A stretch of DNA of 44,199 nucleotides from a gamma proteobacterium IMCC1989 (GCA_000209515.2 AEVK01000060.1:1-44199); one strand, 5' to 3'. Positions 7,969-17,188 are shown, numbered from the stretch's first letter. The notes: generated by a model not told the origin, from the sequence alone. Translations and numbers: made by a program.

Positions 7969-8790
7969 TCAAACAAAGCGACTAACAATACTCCCTAACG
8001 ATTGTGCAGGCTGGTGCGCACCACCTAGAGAAACGAGTTGTGCAGCAAGGTCATCGTTTATTTCATTAAACATATGCCCTTGAGTTTCGTTGATGTCGTC
8101 TGCAGCATCGCTATCTTTGGTGGGGCGAGCATTAATGGATTGATCTTGCGTATTATCAACCGTATTGCTTCTTTCGTTCATCACTTGTTCCTCTTGCATC
8201 TTCAGCTCTCGCTCTTGCACAAGTACGTCGATTCTCGCCTGCGCTTCCATTTGCATGGCCTCGGCAGCGACTTTACGATCTTGTGCTGATGGCTCTGCTG
8301 GTGCTAATGCGGCTCGACGAATAATTTGTGCTTTTTCAATCGTCATTTGCGGGTCGGATGTGGCACCGGTACTAATAGGTACTTCACCTGCCACAGCATA
8401 ATTAACACCGTCTGGGCCACGTTCATACTCATAACGAGGTGCGCCTGCATATTGCCCGCCGACTGCTGCGTGGGCACGCTCATGATTGCGCACTTCTCTA
8501 TCAAGTGTAGACAAGGATTGAATAGTTTGCTGATCGATTTTTTCTTGCTGCTGATTTTCTTTTTCTGAAATCTGTCGCGCAAGCTGTTGCTGTTCTTGTA
8601 AACGCTCCTGTGTTTTGGATGCATCGGATGCGGCTTGTTGCGACGCATCCACTTGAGCGGTTTGTTCGATAGGCACAAAAATATCTTGCTGGCTGTCGGT
8701 AGACTCTTCGCTAATAGCAGAACGCAGCACAGCGTTCGCCCCATTGTTATTGGGCATATAAGCGGTGGGTAAAATCGTACTAATGTTCAT
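7969..8790 (-). CDS. SprA-related putative metalloprotease
   Basis: A 273-residue protein whose central region matches the SprA-related / CJM1_0395-type family. It has LDREVRNHERAHAAVGGQYAG at about 96-116, with a zinc-protease HExxH motif (HERAH, 103-107), then YEYERGPDGVNYAVAGEVPI and DPQMTIEKAQIIRRAALAPAEPSAQD. A Gln-rich, probably coiled segment (55-92) precedes it and an acidic disordered tail follows. No signal peptide is present. A ribosome site AGGAG lies 8 bases before the ATG. It sits 67 bases downstream of a flagellar-rod-like small gene on the same strand. The family's substrate is not known to me. Confidence 0.85.
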   Translation of the reverse strand: MNISTILPTAYMPNNNGANAVLRSAISEESTDSQQDIFVPIEQTAQVDASQQAASDASKTQERLQEQQQLARQISEKENQQQEKIDQQTIQSLSTLDREVRNHERAHAAVGGQYAGAPRYEYERGPDGVNYAVAGEVPISTGATSDPQMTIEKAQIIRRAALAPAEPSAQDRKVAAEAMQMEAQARIDVLVQERELKMQEEQVMNERSNTVDNTQDQSINARPTKDSDAADDINETQGHMFNEINDDLAAQLVSLGGAHQPAQSLGSIVSRFV

Positions 8791-8857
8791 GATTGTACTC
8801 CTGCGTTCTACTCTGTGATTTGCTTTACCGTCGTTATTAACAAGCGACTAGCTTCCA

Positions 8858-9115
8858 TTATGCGCTGGTATCAATCAGCGCCCCTAGTGCTTCGTCAGCG
8901 ATATCTACTATTTTGGCTGACGCATTAAAAACATGCTGCTCTTGTTGAATTCTAATGAGTGGCTCAACAATATCCGTACTGGCTGTTGGCGCACGCTCTA
9001 ATGTGCCCGACAATACAATTTCGTTGGCCGCTTCGGTCACCGAGCGACTGCTGTTTTGTAGACCTGTGACACCTTGCTGAAAGACGCTACTAATGCCTGC
9101 AGATGTATTAATCAT
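8858..9115 (-). CDS. Short flagellar-rod-like protein
   Basis: An 85-residue protein that looks like the two ends of a flagellar rod/hook protein joined without the middle. The N-terminus (SSVFQQGVTGLQNSSRSVTEAANEI) has the small-residue heptad pattern of FlgB/C/G proteins. The C-terminus (FNASAKIVDIADEALGALIDTSA) resembles the 'A.AKV...ADEML..L..I' end of FlgE/FlgG. The start is set by a perfect AGGAGG six bases before the ATG at 9115, two codons inside a longer GTG frame. It is followed by the SprA-type gene. No flagellar genes lie nearby, so its export route and partner are open. Confidence 0.75.
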   Translation of the reverse strand: MINTSAGISSVFQQGVTGLQNSSRSVTEAANEIVLSGTLERAPTASTDIVEPLIRIQQEQHVFNASAKIVDIADEALGALIDTSA

Positions 9116-9163
9116 ATTCACCTCCTAATAAAACCGTCTTCTGTTACATGTATCAATTTAAGT

Positions 9164-9208
9164 ACTGTCGATATAGATACGAACGATACAGATACTGCCG
9201 ATACAGAT
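9164..9208. repeat. 15-bp tandem repeat, three imperfect copies
   Basis: Three units with consensus ACTGTCGATACAGAT lie in the promoter region between the flagellar-rod-like gene and bioD, and a decayed fourth follows. They may simply be a minisatellite, or spaced regulator sites. Confidence 0.75.
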
Positions 9209-9288
9209 AATGAATACAGATGACTCATACATAGTGTACTCAAGGAATGTACAAAAAACACCCAGCGATATGGGGACTTTAAGACTAT

Positions 9289-10008
9289 TTATTTGTAAGA
9301 AAACGCAGGTGGCAAGATTTTGCCTATATCCAAGTCGTTTTTAATATGAATACCCGAAGGATTAGATAAAAAAGGAATATGACCCAAGCAAGGCGCGCCT
9401 AAACCTTGCTCTAAATCTGCTAGCGAGGCTTCATAAGCAACCATATGAGGGTCGATATGGTTGGATACCCAACCCGCTAAAGACAAGCCATCACGACGAA
9501 TGGCTTCAGCCGTTAAATAGGCGTGATTCAAGCAGCCTAGGCGCATTCCCACCACCATGATCACGGGTAAGGAGAGTAACTTTGCCACATCAGCCAAGGT
9601 TTCTCGACGGTTTAACGGTACACGCCACCCCCCTGCACCTTCGACAATTACAAACTCAGTACGCTGCATTAACACGCCCCGGCAAAAACCTGCCAGTCGG
9701 TCAGCACTTAATCGTCGGCCCTCTTGCTCTGCGGCCACATGAGGGGCAATGGCCGCTTCTAACGCTACGGGGTTAATCTGTTCGTAACTGAGCGGCGTGT
9801 TGATGGCCTGCTGCAAGATTAAGGCATCGCTATTGCGTAAACCTTCTGGGGTTTGATCACAGCCTGCGGCGATGGGTTTTAATGCGGCGGTGGTTAAGCC
9901 TTGTTGATTCGCCGCATGAATAAGGCCTTCACTAATAAGGGTTTTACCTACGTCCGTATCGGTACCAGTCACAAAAAACTGTGCGCGCATGGGAGTACTC
10001 TCTCTCAT
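9289..10008 (-). CDS. bioD: Dethiobiotin synthase BioD
   Basis: ATP-dependent carboxylase that closes the ureido ring of 7,8-diaminononanoate to give dethiobiotin, the step before BioB. The P-loop GTDTDVGKT is at residues 15-23, and KPIAAGCD and VEGAGGWRVPL are further family motifs. The length (239 aa) is normal. The ATG at 10008 overlaps the bioC stop as TAATG; a second ATG at 9990 starts directly at RAQFFVTGTDTD, with GAGAG upstream, and is the more usual N-terminus. It is the last gene of the bioBFHCD operon; bioA is not in this window. Confidence 0.96.
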   Translation of the reverse strand: MRESTPMRAQFFVTGTDTDVGKTLISEGLIHAANQQGLTTAALKPIAAGCDQTPEGLRNSDALILQQAINTPLSYEQINPVALEAAIAPHVAAEQEGRRLSADRLAGFCRGVLMQRTEFVIVEGAGGWRVPLNRRETLADVAKLLSLPVIMVVGMRLGCLNHAYLTAEAIRRDGLSLAGWVSNHIDPHMVAYEASLADLEQGLGAPCLGHIPFLSNPSGIHIKNDLDIGKILPPAFSYK

Positions 10009-10826
10009 TATTTTCTCTTTTGAATAATCCAGCTATCAATTTCATAAGATACGGGAATGCCTTGAGGGGTTCGATAAGCTTCATAGGCGCGCACAAATTT
10101 GGCAAAGCGTTGTTTGCCGGTTAAGCCTTGTCGGTGTTCGGCAGTGACGACATTCGCACCAATATCTTTTAGGGATTTTACGGCACTGATAGCGGAATCA
10201 ACATATTGTACGGCGGTGGTTTGTTGATGATGAACAATGTCCAAGCCTTCTTGCTCAATGGCGGTTTTCCATTGGGCTGATGAATAGAACTGATTTACAT
10301 GCGCTAGCTGATCAACAGACTCCCACGAGTTGCGTAACTCTGCCAAGGTGTTTTGTCCTAAAGAGGTAAAAACGCAGTAACCATTATCGGTTAAGACGCG
10401 GTTAAAATTATTCATTAAGACCGGTAAATTTTCACACCACTGTAAAGAAAAGTTCGCATACATCAAGTCGACCGATGCTTTATCTAATAATAAATTTTCT
10501 GCATCACTACACAGCCACTGTGCATGCGTTGAGCGGTTATTAACAAGCGGATTATTTTTTTCTGCGACGGCCAACATGCCTTCGGAAATATCAATGCCAA
10601 TATATTTTTTTGGTTGATAGGTATCGATTAAGGCTTGGGCAAAATAGCCAGTGCCGCAACCAACATCCGCAATGCGGTTTATTTTATCAAGGCCAAGCGG
10701 TAATACTTTTTTCAGCAACGCCAACAAATCGTTACCCGCTTGTTGCTGAATAATCGCGGCTTGATCATAACGATGCGCCGACCGGCTAAAGGAATCAGCA
10801 ATCACTTTTTTGGAAGAAGAACTCAC
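10008..10826 (-). CDS. bioC: Malonyl-ACP O-methyltransferase BioC
   Basis: SAM-dependent methyltransferase that caps malonyl-ACP as the methyl ester so that the fatty-acid machinery can build pimelate. Motif I is IADVGCGTG at 52-60, and the family-typical N-terminus VIADSFSRSAHRYDQAA and MYANFSLQWCENL are present. At 272 residues it has the usual length. The start overlaps the bioH stop by four bases (ATGA) and the stop overlaps the bioD start, so translation is coupled through the operon. Confidence 0.95.
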   Translation of the reverse strand: MSSSSKKVIADSFSRSAHRYDQAAIIQQQAGNDLLALLKKVLPLGLDKINRIADVGCGTGYFAQALIDTYQPKKYIGIDISEGMLAVAEKNNPLVNNRSTHAQWLCSDAENLLLDKASVDLMYANFSLQWCENLPVLMNNFNRVLTDNGYCVFTSLGQNTLAELRNSWESVDQLAHVNQFYSSAQWKTAIEQEGLDIVHHQQTTAVQYVDSAISAVKSLKDIGANVVTAEHRQGLTGKQRFAKFVRAYEAYRTPQGIPVSYEIDSWIIQKRK

Positions 10827-11662
10827 TGAAGTTTTCCTTGCGGATTAAAGGCTCTCGCTAAAAATTTCGTGATCTGTTTTTCAATGCGATTGACTGGTGC
10901 ATGTAATAGATGACTTGATTCTGGAATCATATAGTTCTGAATAATGTCGCTCTGGATCATGTCGTTCAGAGAGCGTATCTTATCGGCCACCTTTATCGGC
11001 ACTAGGGCATCGTTTTCGCCAAAGCAATGTAGACTTGGGCAGCGAATGTTTTTCAAAGCCGTTTGATTTTTTATGTCTCGCAACAACACTAAACCAGCCA
11101 TTAATTCAGGTGGATTAACTGTAGGAGTTTTTGCTTCTGTTAACGATTGCAAATACTGCTTTTGTTCTCGGCGTTGTGTATCGCCTTGTACGACCAAGTG
11201 TGAAAAACGTTGCAGCGCTTTATCTGGATTCGAAGTAAACAAGTAAAAAAACGCGTCAAAAACATCTGCAGACATCGCATCCGGCCAATCACTATCGGCC
11301 ACAAATTGTGCGTTACTCGCCAAGGTAATTAAACCCACAATCGATTCAGGGTACCGTGCGGTTATTTTAGTCGCTAACATCCCGCCTAGAGACCAGCCGA
11401 TGAGTACACAAGGTTTGGGTAGCTGTTGATGTAAGTTGTGACAAAGAGCGTCTGCGTCTTCGCTGTACACGACATCTATCACCACCACATCGTGCTGTTG
11501 TTGCAATACCGGAATAAATGACCCCCAAGCGTTGCCCGCCATTCCCCATCCATTCAACAATACAATAGGCGGCAACTGCGTGGACGTTATTTGTGGATAG
11601 ACCGTTTGAGGGTGCTGCTGAGAGCTGTCTTTTTGTGGAGGAAAAGTCACGAGCAAGCACAC
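10823..11662 (-). CDS. bioH: Pimeloyl-ACP methyl ester carboxylesterase BioH
   Basis: Alpha/beta hydrolase that removes the methyl group placed by BioC, releasing pimeloyl-ACP for BioF. It has the oxyanion segment LLNGWGM (35-41) and nucleophile elbow GWSLGG (Ser91). The acid is Asp218 in FGENDALVP and the base is probably His254 in SHLLHAP. The coordinates use a GTG at 11662. Another GTG at 11650, overlapping the bioF stop as GTGA, is equally possible, and neither has an ideal ribosome site. The first 30 residues are not part of the fold. Confidence 0.93.
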   Translation of the reverse strand: MCLLVTFPPQKDSSQQHPQTVYPQITSTQLPPIVLLNGWGMAGNAWGSFIPVLQQQHDVVVIDVVYSEDADALCHNLHQQLPKPCVLIGWSLGGMLATKITARYPESIVGLITLASNAQFVADSDWPDAMSADVFDAFFYLFTSNPDKALQRFSHLVVQGDTQRREQKQYLQSLTEAKTPTVNPPELMAGLVLLRDIKNQTALKNIRCPSLHCFGENDALVPIKVADKIRSLNDMIQSDIIQNYMIPESSHLLHAPVNRIEKQITKFLARAFNPQGKLQ

Positions 11663-12855
11663 GCCTCAGCCAACAATCTGAGCAGGCGATCAATATCCGC
11701 TTCACAATGATTAGCATTAAGCGTGATGCGTAAACGCCCGGTGCCTTCGGGTACCGTCGGTGGTCGAATCGCTCCCACTAACACCCCATTGTCACGTAAA
11801 AAATGAGCCGCTTTTAGCACGGTATTATCATCGCCTAAGACAATTGGCTGTATGGCGGTGAGCGAATCCATTATAGGTAAGCCGAGTGATGCGGCGCCCT
11901 GCCGAAAATAGGCGATGAGCTGGTGTAAGGATTCTCGTCGTGGAAAATCGTTTTGTAATAATGCTAAGCTCGCTTGCGTAGCTGCCGCGATGGCTGGTGG
12001 TAATGCGGTGGTATAAATATACGGGCGAGCAAATTGAATCAGAGTTTCGATTAGGGCTTCAGAGCCTGCGACAAATGCGCCAAACGTACCAAAGGCTTTG
12101 CCTAGTGTGCCAACTAAAATAGGCACTTCCTCGCTAGACAAATTAAAATGCTCGACACAGCCACCACCGTGCTTGCCTAATACGCCAAAACCATGAGCAT
12201 CATCGACCATGAGCTGAGCATGATAGCGCTGACATAAGGCCGATAGTTCTTGCAATGGCGCTATATCGCCATCCATACTGAATACGCCATCTACAACAAC
12301 TAGCTTTCGTTTTGTATGACCGGCTTTACTATCTTTACTCTCCTTACTATCTTTGCTCTCTTTGGCTAACAAACTTTCTAACTGTTCAATATCGTTGTGA
12401 CGATAACGAATCATTTTTGCGCGGCTAACAATACCCGCATCCAGTAATGAGGCGTGATTTAAGCGATCTTGATAGACATGATCACCTCGCCCTGCCAAAG
12501 CAGAAATTACGCCCATATTCGCCATATAGCCAGTAGAGAACAACAAGGCTCGCTCTCGCCCGGTAAAGCGCGCTAATGCTTGCTCTAAGGAATGATGGTG
12601 ATGCGTGTGACCATGTACTAGATGAGACGCGCCACTGCCCACACCGCTGTCTTCAGCGGCCTGCTGCAAGGCACTGACTACTTGTGGGTGATTGGCTAAG
12701 CCTAAATAGTCGTTGCTGGCAAACGCTAGATAAGTGCTACCATCGACCACAACATTTGCGTCTTGAGGGGATTGCGAGGTACGGCGCTGCCGATAACGCT
12801 GCTGTTCGCGGCGCTTATTTAGCGCCGTGGTGAGTTCTGCATCAAATGGAGTCAT
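11647..12855 (-). CDS. bioF: 8-amino-7-oxononanoate synthase BioF
   Basis: PLP-dependent condensation of pimeloyl-ACP with alanine. Family motifs include [32 protein letters not shown], the [11 protein letters not shown] cofactor-site segment and the lysine of [16 protein letters not shown] prefer the ATG at 12855 ([12 protein letters not shown]); a TTG five codons upstream is also in frame. A charged insert, [14 protein letters not shown], comes from an 18-bp tandem duplication and lies in a loop ahead of the strand [14 protein letters not shown]. It is probably tolerated, since the catalytic residues are unchanged. It follows bioB by 34 bases. Confidence 0.95.
   Translation of the reverse strand: MTPFDAELTTALNKRREQQRYRQRRTSQSPQDANVVVDGSTYLAFASNDYLGLANHPQVVSALQQAAEDSGVGSGASHLVHGHTHHHHSLEQALARFTGRERALLFSTGYMANMGVISALAGRGDHVYQDRLNHASLLDAGIVSRAKMIRYRHNDIEQLESLLAKESKDSKESKDSKAGHTKRKLVVVDGVFSMDGDIAPLQELSALCQRYHAQLMVDDAHGFGVLGKHGGGCVEHFNLSSEEVPILVGTLGKAFGTFGAFVAGSEALIETLIQFARPYIYTTALPPAIAAATQASLALLQNDFPRRESLHQLIAYFRQGAASLGLPIMDSLTAIQPIVLGDDNTVLKAAHFLRDNGVLVGAIRPPTVPEGTGRLRITLNANHCEADIDRLLRLLAEACACS
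12327..12362. repeat. 18-bp tandem duplication inside bioF
   Basis: Two 18-bp units starting TTACTATCTTT encode (S-K-E-S-K-D) twice on the reverse strand. Two base differences separate the copies, so the duplication is recent but not brand new. Confidence 0.85.
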
Positions 12856-12889
12856 TACTTGTGCCGCCAACAGCTTGAGATGATTTGAT

Positions 12890-14032
12890 TTAACTTACAG
12901 CGTTATAAAATAAAGGCGTTGCTTGCGCTGTCTGTTGAATTGCCTCTTTAGCTGTAGGCTCAAAGATCTCTACTGCTCCATTACTAACATTACTAACAGC
13001 ACTAGCATTACCACCCTCTCTACGGTCTTCTACCGCAGAATACGGTTCTGGTTCGATACCTAAGCGTTTGAATAATTGCTTATCTTTATCTGCTTCGGGG
13101 TTGGCTGTGGTAAGTAGTTTTTCACCGTAGAATATAGAATTAGCACCCGCGAAGAAGGCCATGGCTTGCATTTGTTCGTTCATTTCTTCACGACCCGCCG
13201 ATAAACGCACATGAGATTTTGGCATGATAATACGAGCAACCGCGATGGTACGAATAAAATCGAAAGAGTCTAAGTCATCAAGCGCTTCAAAAGGCGTACC
13301 TTCAACACGTACCAACATGTTAATCGGCACCGACTCCGGATGTGCTGGCATATTGGCTAATTGAATAAGTAAGCCAACGCGATCTTGCTCGCCTTCGCCC
13401 ATCCCCACAATACCCCCACTGCACACCTTCATACCGGCATCACGCACGTTTTGTAGCGTGTTCAAGCGATCATCATAAGTGCGCGTGGTAATAATATCGC
13501 CGTAATATTCTTTTGAGGTATCGAGGTTGTGGTTATAATAGTCAAGACCGGCAGCGGCGAGTTCGGAAGATTGCTTATCATCCAACATCCCCAAAGTCAT
13601 ACACGTTTCTAAGCCTAAGGCTTTCACGCCTTTTACCATTTCGACTACATAGGGCAAATCTTTATTCTTTGGTGAGCGCCATGCTGCCCCCATACAAAAA
13701 CGCGTCGCACCGCTAGATTTAGCCGCTTTAGCCTCTTCTATCACCGCATCCACTTGCATGAGTTTTTCTTTTTCTAAGCCGGTATCGTAACGCGCACTTT
13801 GCGGACAATATTTACAGTCTTCTGGGCATGCACCCGTTTTAATCGAACACAAGGTGCTGACTTGTACCTGGTTAGGATTAAAATGTTGGCGATGTACCGT
13901 CTGCGCCTGAAATAGCAGGTCATTAAACGGCAAGGCGAATAATGCAGAGACTTCATCTCGCATCCAATCGTGGCGTAAAGAAGGAACGTTAGAAGAAGGG
14001 GCGTTAGAAGAAGATGGCTTGGCTGATGACAT
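12890..14032 (-). CDS. bioB: Biotin synthase BioB
   Basis: Radical-SAM enzyme inserting sulfur into dethiobiotin. The 4Fe-4S cysteines are Cys69, Cys73 and Cys76 in [36 protein letters not shown] and [18 protein letters not shown] are further family motifs. At 380 residues it is longer than the usual 320-350. The extra length is a Ser/Asn/Pro-rich N-terminus made by 15-bp repeats and a C-terminal tail with [11 protein letters not shown], both likely disordered. It is the first gene of the operon, and a BirA-type operator lies 84 bases upstream. Confidence 0.97.
   Translation of the reverse strand: MSSAKPSSSNAPSSNVPSLRHDWMRDEVSALFALPFNDLLFQAQTVHRQHFNPNQVQVSTLCSIKTGACPEDCKYCPQSARYDTGLEKEKLMQVDAVIEEAKAAKSSGATRFCMGAAWRSPKNKDLPYVVEMVKGVKALGLETCMTLGMLDDKQSSELAAAGLDYYNHNLDTSKEYYGDIITTRTYDDRLNTLQNVRDAGMKVCSGGIVGMGEGEQDRVGLLIQLANMPAHPESVPINMLVRVEGTPFEALDDLDSFDFIRTIAVARIIMPKSHVRLSAGREEMNEQMQAMAFFAGANSIFYGEKLLTTANPEADKDKQLFKRLGIEPEPYSAVEDRREGGNASAVSNVSNGAVEIFEPTAKEAIQQTAQATPLFYNAVS
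13981..14010. repeat. 15-bp tandem duplication at the bioB 5' end
   Basis: GAAGGAACGTTAGAA is followed by GAAGGGGCGTTAGAA and a partial third copy. On the coding strand this gives SSN(A/V)P repeats in the N-terminal tail of BioB. Confidence 0.85.
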
Positions 14033-14115
14033 AAGAGACGCTCACTTATTGCTTTCGTAGTGCTTTCATTCCAAAATAGACGTCTGCGGCATTTAAGCAA
14101 TATGTAACCAGCCAG

Positions 14116-14148
14116 CAGTCAACCATAAATGGAATTTTAGGTTAACCA
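14116..14148. promoter_or_regulatory. BirA operator between bioB and comF
   Basis: CAGTCAACC, a 15-base spacer and GGTTAACCA form the interrupted palindrome of the biotin-repressor site. The E. coli-type consensus, from memory, is TTGTAAACC-N15-GGTTTACAA. It lies 84 bases before bioB and ends two bases before the divergent comF ATG, so biotin-loaded BirA should repress bioBFHCD and could also affect comF. Confidence 0.82.
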
Positions 14149-14150
14149 CT

Positions 14151-14954
14151 ATGATACCGAAGGAATGCGTCAGACTCTACCGTAAACTATCTTTCAAGCT
14201 ATCTTTGAAACTATCTTGCAAGCTACGCCATTTACTCTCGGCGTATTTATTTCCATTATTACGTTCCGTGATATCCATCCCGCATATCCCTCATCGCTGC
14301 GCGCTTTGTGATAGCAAATCACCACAACGTATTTGCGAACCCTGCCAACAACAGTTTCTGTATACACCACAATACCAGTGTAGTGTGTGCGCACTGCCAC
14401 TCGCCCACAGCGCCTTATTATGTGGCGGCTGCTTACAGAAAATGCCTGCTTATGATCGAGTATATAGCCCTTACCTTTATCAAGCGCCGCTATCTCACTT
14501 GATTATGCGGTTTAAACAGCAAGGTGACTTTTTTGCCGGACAAGCCTTGGCCGACCTATGGTGTGAGGCCATCAAAAAACATATGACCCAACAACACATT
14601 CCCCTACCTGACATGGTTACCGCAATACCACTGCATTGGCGCAAACAAGGACGGCGTGGGTTTAATCAATCCGCTTTTTTCGCCAATGTCATACATAAGA
14701 AACTGAACATCCCTTTATTTACCGACGTAAAAAGAACAGGCTCAGCTCCCGAACAAAAGCACCTAGACAGAAAGGAACGGATGAAGAACCTAAAGCACGG
14801 CTTTACTGTTACAAGCCCTCTGAATAATCTGCATGTGGTCATTATTGACGACGTGATGACCACTGGCGCAACGGTAGACGCGATGACCACGGCATTAAAA
14901 AAAGCAGGCGCGGGTAAAGTCAGCGCATGGGTATTAGCGCGAGTGCCGAAATAA
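14151..14954 (+). CDS. ComF-family phosphoribosyltransferase-like protein
   Basis: Homologue of competence protein ComFC/GntX. It has Cys pairs forming a probable zinc module (Cys50/53, 62/65, 77/80, 91/94) and then a PRTase fold with the PRPP loop VVIIDDVMTTGAT at 229-241. In naturally transformable bacteria such proteins act in DNA uptake. The first 45 residues are extra: a basic, repetitive stretch KLSFKLSLKLSCKL from 12-bp tandem repeats. No later ATG precedes the cysteines, so either this tail is real or translation starts at a non-ATG codon. It diverges from bioB, a common neighbour. Confidence 0.88.
   Translation: MIPKECVRLYRKLSFKLSLKLSCKLRHLLSAYLFPLLRSVISIPHIPHRCALCDSKSPQRICEPCQQQFLYTPQYQCSVCALPLAHSALLCGGCLQKMPAYDRVYSPYLYQAPLSHLIMRFKQQGDFFAGQALADLWCEAIKKHMTQQHIPLPDMVTAIPLHWRKQGRRGFNQSAFFANVIHKKLNIPLFTDVKRTGSAPEQKHLDRKERMKNLKHGFTVTSPLNNLHVVIIDDVMTTGATVDAMTTALKKAGAGKVSAWVLARVPK
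14184..14219. repeat. 12-bp tandem repeat at the comF 5' end
   Basis: Three imperfect units (consensus AAACTATCTTTC) and part of a fourth encode KLSF/KLSL/KLSC in frame. Confidence 0.85.
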
Positions 14955-15086
14955 TGTAAAAGAGGATGGAATAGAACCAGTAGGATTAATATGAGGTATC
15001 GTTTATGATCCCACGTATATTCTGAACGGCATAAACATAGAAAAAGAAACACAGACAAAGAAATACAGAAAAGAGACAACATTCCT

Positions 15087-15557
15087 ATGAGCACTTCATC
15101 AACATCGCGACTTAATCCGCATCAAGACACTATTACTAACTATATGTACTTAGGCTTGCTGCCATTTTTTATAGGTGCTTTTGGCCCATGGATATTTGCT
15201 GATGCGGAACAGTGGCTTACCGATATTTTTTTACATTATTCGACTATTATTTACGGGTTTTTGGCTGGTAGCATTTGGGCGATCGCCTTGTTCGCACACA
15301 ATGATAACAACGCTGAATTCATTAAGCGCCATATTCATGCGGCGATTATCTTTTCACTCATGCCGCTTGCGGGCTATTTTTTACCGCCGATATACCACAC
15401 GGGGATAGCGATGGTAGGTTTTCTTGCGTTGTTGTTTTGGGAAAAACTATTTCTACAAGACCTATATCCAAAGTGGTATCAAGCACTTCGTCACCGCATT
15501 ACCTTTATTGCGGTGGCGTGTCATATGTTAGTATTGTGGAATTTATTGCGAGTGTAA
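15087..15557 (+). CDS. DUF3429 membrane protein
   Basis: A 156-residue integral membrane protein with about five hydrophobic segments: YLGLLPFFIGAFGPWIF, YSTIIYGFLAGSIWAIALF, AAIIFSLMPLAGYFLPP, GIAMVGFLALLFWEKLF and FIAVACHMLVLWNLL. The 'YGFLAGSIWAIAL' segment matches the DUF3429 signature in which the second helix carries a conserved Gly-Xaa-Xaa-Trp. Family function is unknown. It is followed two bases later by the DUF1493 gene, so the pair is probably one transcript. Confidence 0.8.
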   Translation: MSTSSTSRLNPHQDTITNYMYLGLLPFFIGAFGPWIFADAEQWLTDIFLHYSTIIYGFLAGSIWAIALFAHNDNNAEFIKRHIHAAIIFSLMPLAGYFLPPIYHTGIAMVGFLALLFWEKLFLQDLYPKWYQALRHRITFIAVACHMLVLWNLLRV

Positions 15558-15559
15558 AA

Positions 15560-15928
15560 ATGAACGCAAGCACTATATCCAATACTGCACCAAGCGAGCT
15601 AGAAAATCAGGTCATCCGTATTATTTCACACCATAGCGGCTGGAAATCCAAGAATATCTTTCGTGCCTCTCGACTTAGATCGGATTTACGCATTATGGGT
15701 GACGATATATTAGCTATTATTAACGCCATGAAAAACGAATTAAACACTGATTTTTCATCTATGGATTTCGAGCAGTACTTTCATGAAAGAGGTGAATTTT
15801 TCCTCATGCGCTTTTTCAAACTCAAAAGAGAGAACCATAGAAAAGCATTTCCCGTTACCGTTGATCATCTTATCAACGTAGCAGAAAATGGTAGTTGGTT
15901 TCCGCCGCCTCAGGCAAGAAAGTTATAA
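15560..15928 (+). CDS. DUF1493-family protein
   Basis: A 122-residue soluble protein. The segment SRLRSDLRIMGDDILAIINAMKNELNTDF matches the DUF1493 pattern (L..DL...GDD....I......F..D), which resembles a carrier-protein-like helix arrangement. WFPPPQARKL ends the protein. A longer upstream frame is open, but the ATG at 15560, two bases after the DUF3429 stop, gives the normal family start. The function is unknown. Confidence 0.72.
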   Translation: MNASTISNTAPSELENQVIRIISHHSGWKSKNIFRASRLRSDLRIMGDDILAIINAMKNELNTDFSSMDFEQYFHERGEFFLMRFFKLKRENHRKAFPVTVDHLINVAENGSWFPPPQARKL

Positions 15929-15959
15929 AGCCAAATGGAAAACTAAAATGAAAAGCTAG

Positions 15960-15991
15960 ATTCTGAATAAGCAGAAAGCGCTTTTCAGAAT
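15960..15991. terminator. Hairpin between convergent genes
   Basis: ATTCTGAA and TTCAGAAT can pair around an inner palindrome, AAAGCGCTTT. It lies between the + strand DUF1493 gene and the reverse-strand DUF3080 gene. No T-run follows, so it is only a weak terminator candidate. Confidence 0.4.
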
Positions 15992-16033
15992 GACGACGTG
16001 CGCATATACAAAAAACTATAGTCATGTAAAAAA

Positions 16034-17188
16034 TTACGACGGCAGCTTTCCACATTGTTTTAATAAGGCTTGCCAGTTTAATGTATGGGTTTTTACTTGC
16101 CGATTAAATAATTGCCACTCACTATTTTTATCACGATAAACCGCTGCCCAAAAGTCTATCAGTGCCTGTGTGCGACTAGGCTCTTGCATTTTCACTAACT
16201 CATCTATCGCAGAAAAAACAACCACAGACTGTTTGTGTAGTCCAGAGATATAGGGCTGTACTTGTCCTATGTAATATTTATAAAACACATTATTAACGAT
16301 AGTAAATTGCGCATTGGCTTGCTGCTGTCGACAGAGCGGCCTTTCGTTAATGCGTACAGATAATATTTTATCCGCTTGTTGCAACATATGCGTGGTAGCT
16401 TGCAACGATAATCGTAGCTCCCCTATACGCTTGGACGATTCAATAATTTGATAATAATTTTCTATGTCATCAAGAGCGTCTTTTGTAAAATTTCTGCTGA
16501 TTAATTGCTGATACTTCTGCCTTATATTTTTTAAGGCATTAGCGAGCTGTAATGGTTGCTCTGTGGCAGCAGGTAAAGATAAAGGGCTAGCGCCTAAGGA
16601 GAACAAGTAAGCGAATTCTTTACTCGCGAAACTCGCATTCCAAATGGACGAAGGCAGGTATTGGCGCTTATGGTCATCAGCGCGAGTTAAGGTGCTGAAA
16701 AGCTTGGACGTAGGCTCTAACTGGGATAAGCATTGCTCTGCCAAGGCTATAAATTTAGCATCGTAAATCAATTGTTGAGTCTCTCCCATTACCCGCCCTA
16801 AACCCCCATTACGCTGACCAATATGCCGCTGTAATTCACATTCGGATAAACGTAAAAACTCAAGTAAGTTGATATTAATGGACGAGATATTTTTTTGTAA
16901 TTCTCGACGAGCGGGATATAGAGGTAAGGGGCTAAGTGATGAGGCGGTGTTATTTAACTGCGGCAACGACTCTCTATCTACCTGTAAACTATTAGATAAT
17001 CGATAAAGATAGTTATCAAAAATATACTCAGACGAATCACGCGGCTGGCAAGCGGATAACACAAAAGCAAACAAAACCGTAGGCAAAAAAAAGCGCAAGG
17101 TGTACGAAGACACATTACGCTTTTTAAGTATTATTGGAACCGACAAACGCTTAACTAATTTCAACGCCATGGGCTTGTTGATCCGCAT
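16034..17188 (-). CDS. DUF3080 lipoprotein
   Basis: A predicted secreted lipoprotein. A basic start is followed by a hydrophobic segment ([18 protein letters not shown]) with lipobox LSAC, so Cys47 is the likely lipidated residue. The remainder is helical with an LSxCxLQ.HIGQRN segment, and [18 protein letters not shown] is typical of DUF3080 proteins seen in Alteromonas- and Cellvibrio-like genomes. The ATG at 17188 overlaps lipA by 38 bases; a later start (second ATG at 17170, or a GTG before SSYTLRF) would give a more ordinary signal peptide. The function is unknown. It ends the long reverse-strand gene block. Confidence 0.72.
   Translation of the reverse strand: MRINKPMALKLVKRLSVPIILKKRNVSSYTLRFFLPTVLFAFVLSACQPRDSSEYIFDNYLYRLSNSLQVDRESLPQLNNTASSLSPLPLYPARRELQKNISSININLLEFLRLSECELQRHIGQRNGGLGRVMGETQQLIYDAKFIALAEQCLSQLEPTSKLFSTLTRADDHKRQYLPSSIWNASFASKEFAYLFSLGASPLSLPAATEQPLQLANALKNIRQKYQQLISRNFTKDALDDIENYYQIIESSKRIGELRLSLQATTHMLQQADKILSVRINERPLCRQQQANAQFTIVNNVFYKYYIGQVQPYISGLHKQSVVVFSAIDELVKMQEPSRTQALIDFWAAVYRDKNSEWQLFNRQVKTHTLNWQALLKQCGKLPS

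Noticed and set aside
8343-8744. 133-residue reverse-strand gene
   Set aside because: It overlaps the SprA-type gene in another frame and has no motif; the HExxH frame is the real one.
12890-14032. A self-splicing or split BioB because of the longer protein
   Set aside because: The extra length is fully explained by repeat-rich tails; all radical-SAM motifs are continuous.
14666-15094. Reverse-strand gene over the comF end
   Set aside because: It lies opposite the PRPP-binding region of comF and its product is a Cys/Leu/Phe-rich shadow.
15437-15559. N-terminal extension of the DUF1493 protein
   Set aside because: It overlaps the DUF3429 coding sequence in another frame; the ATG at 15560 gives the family length.
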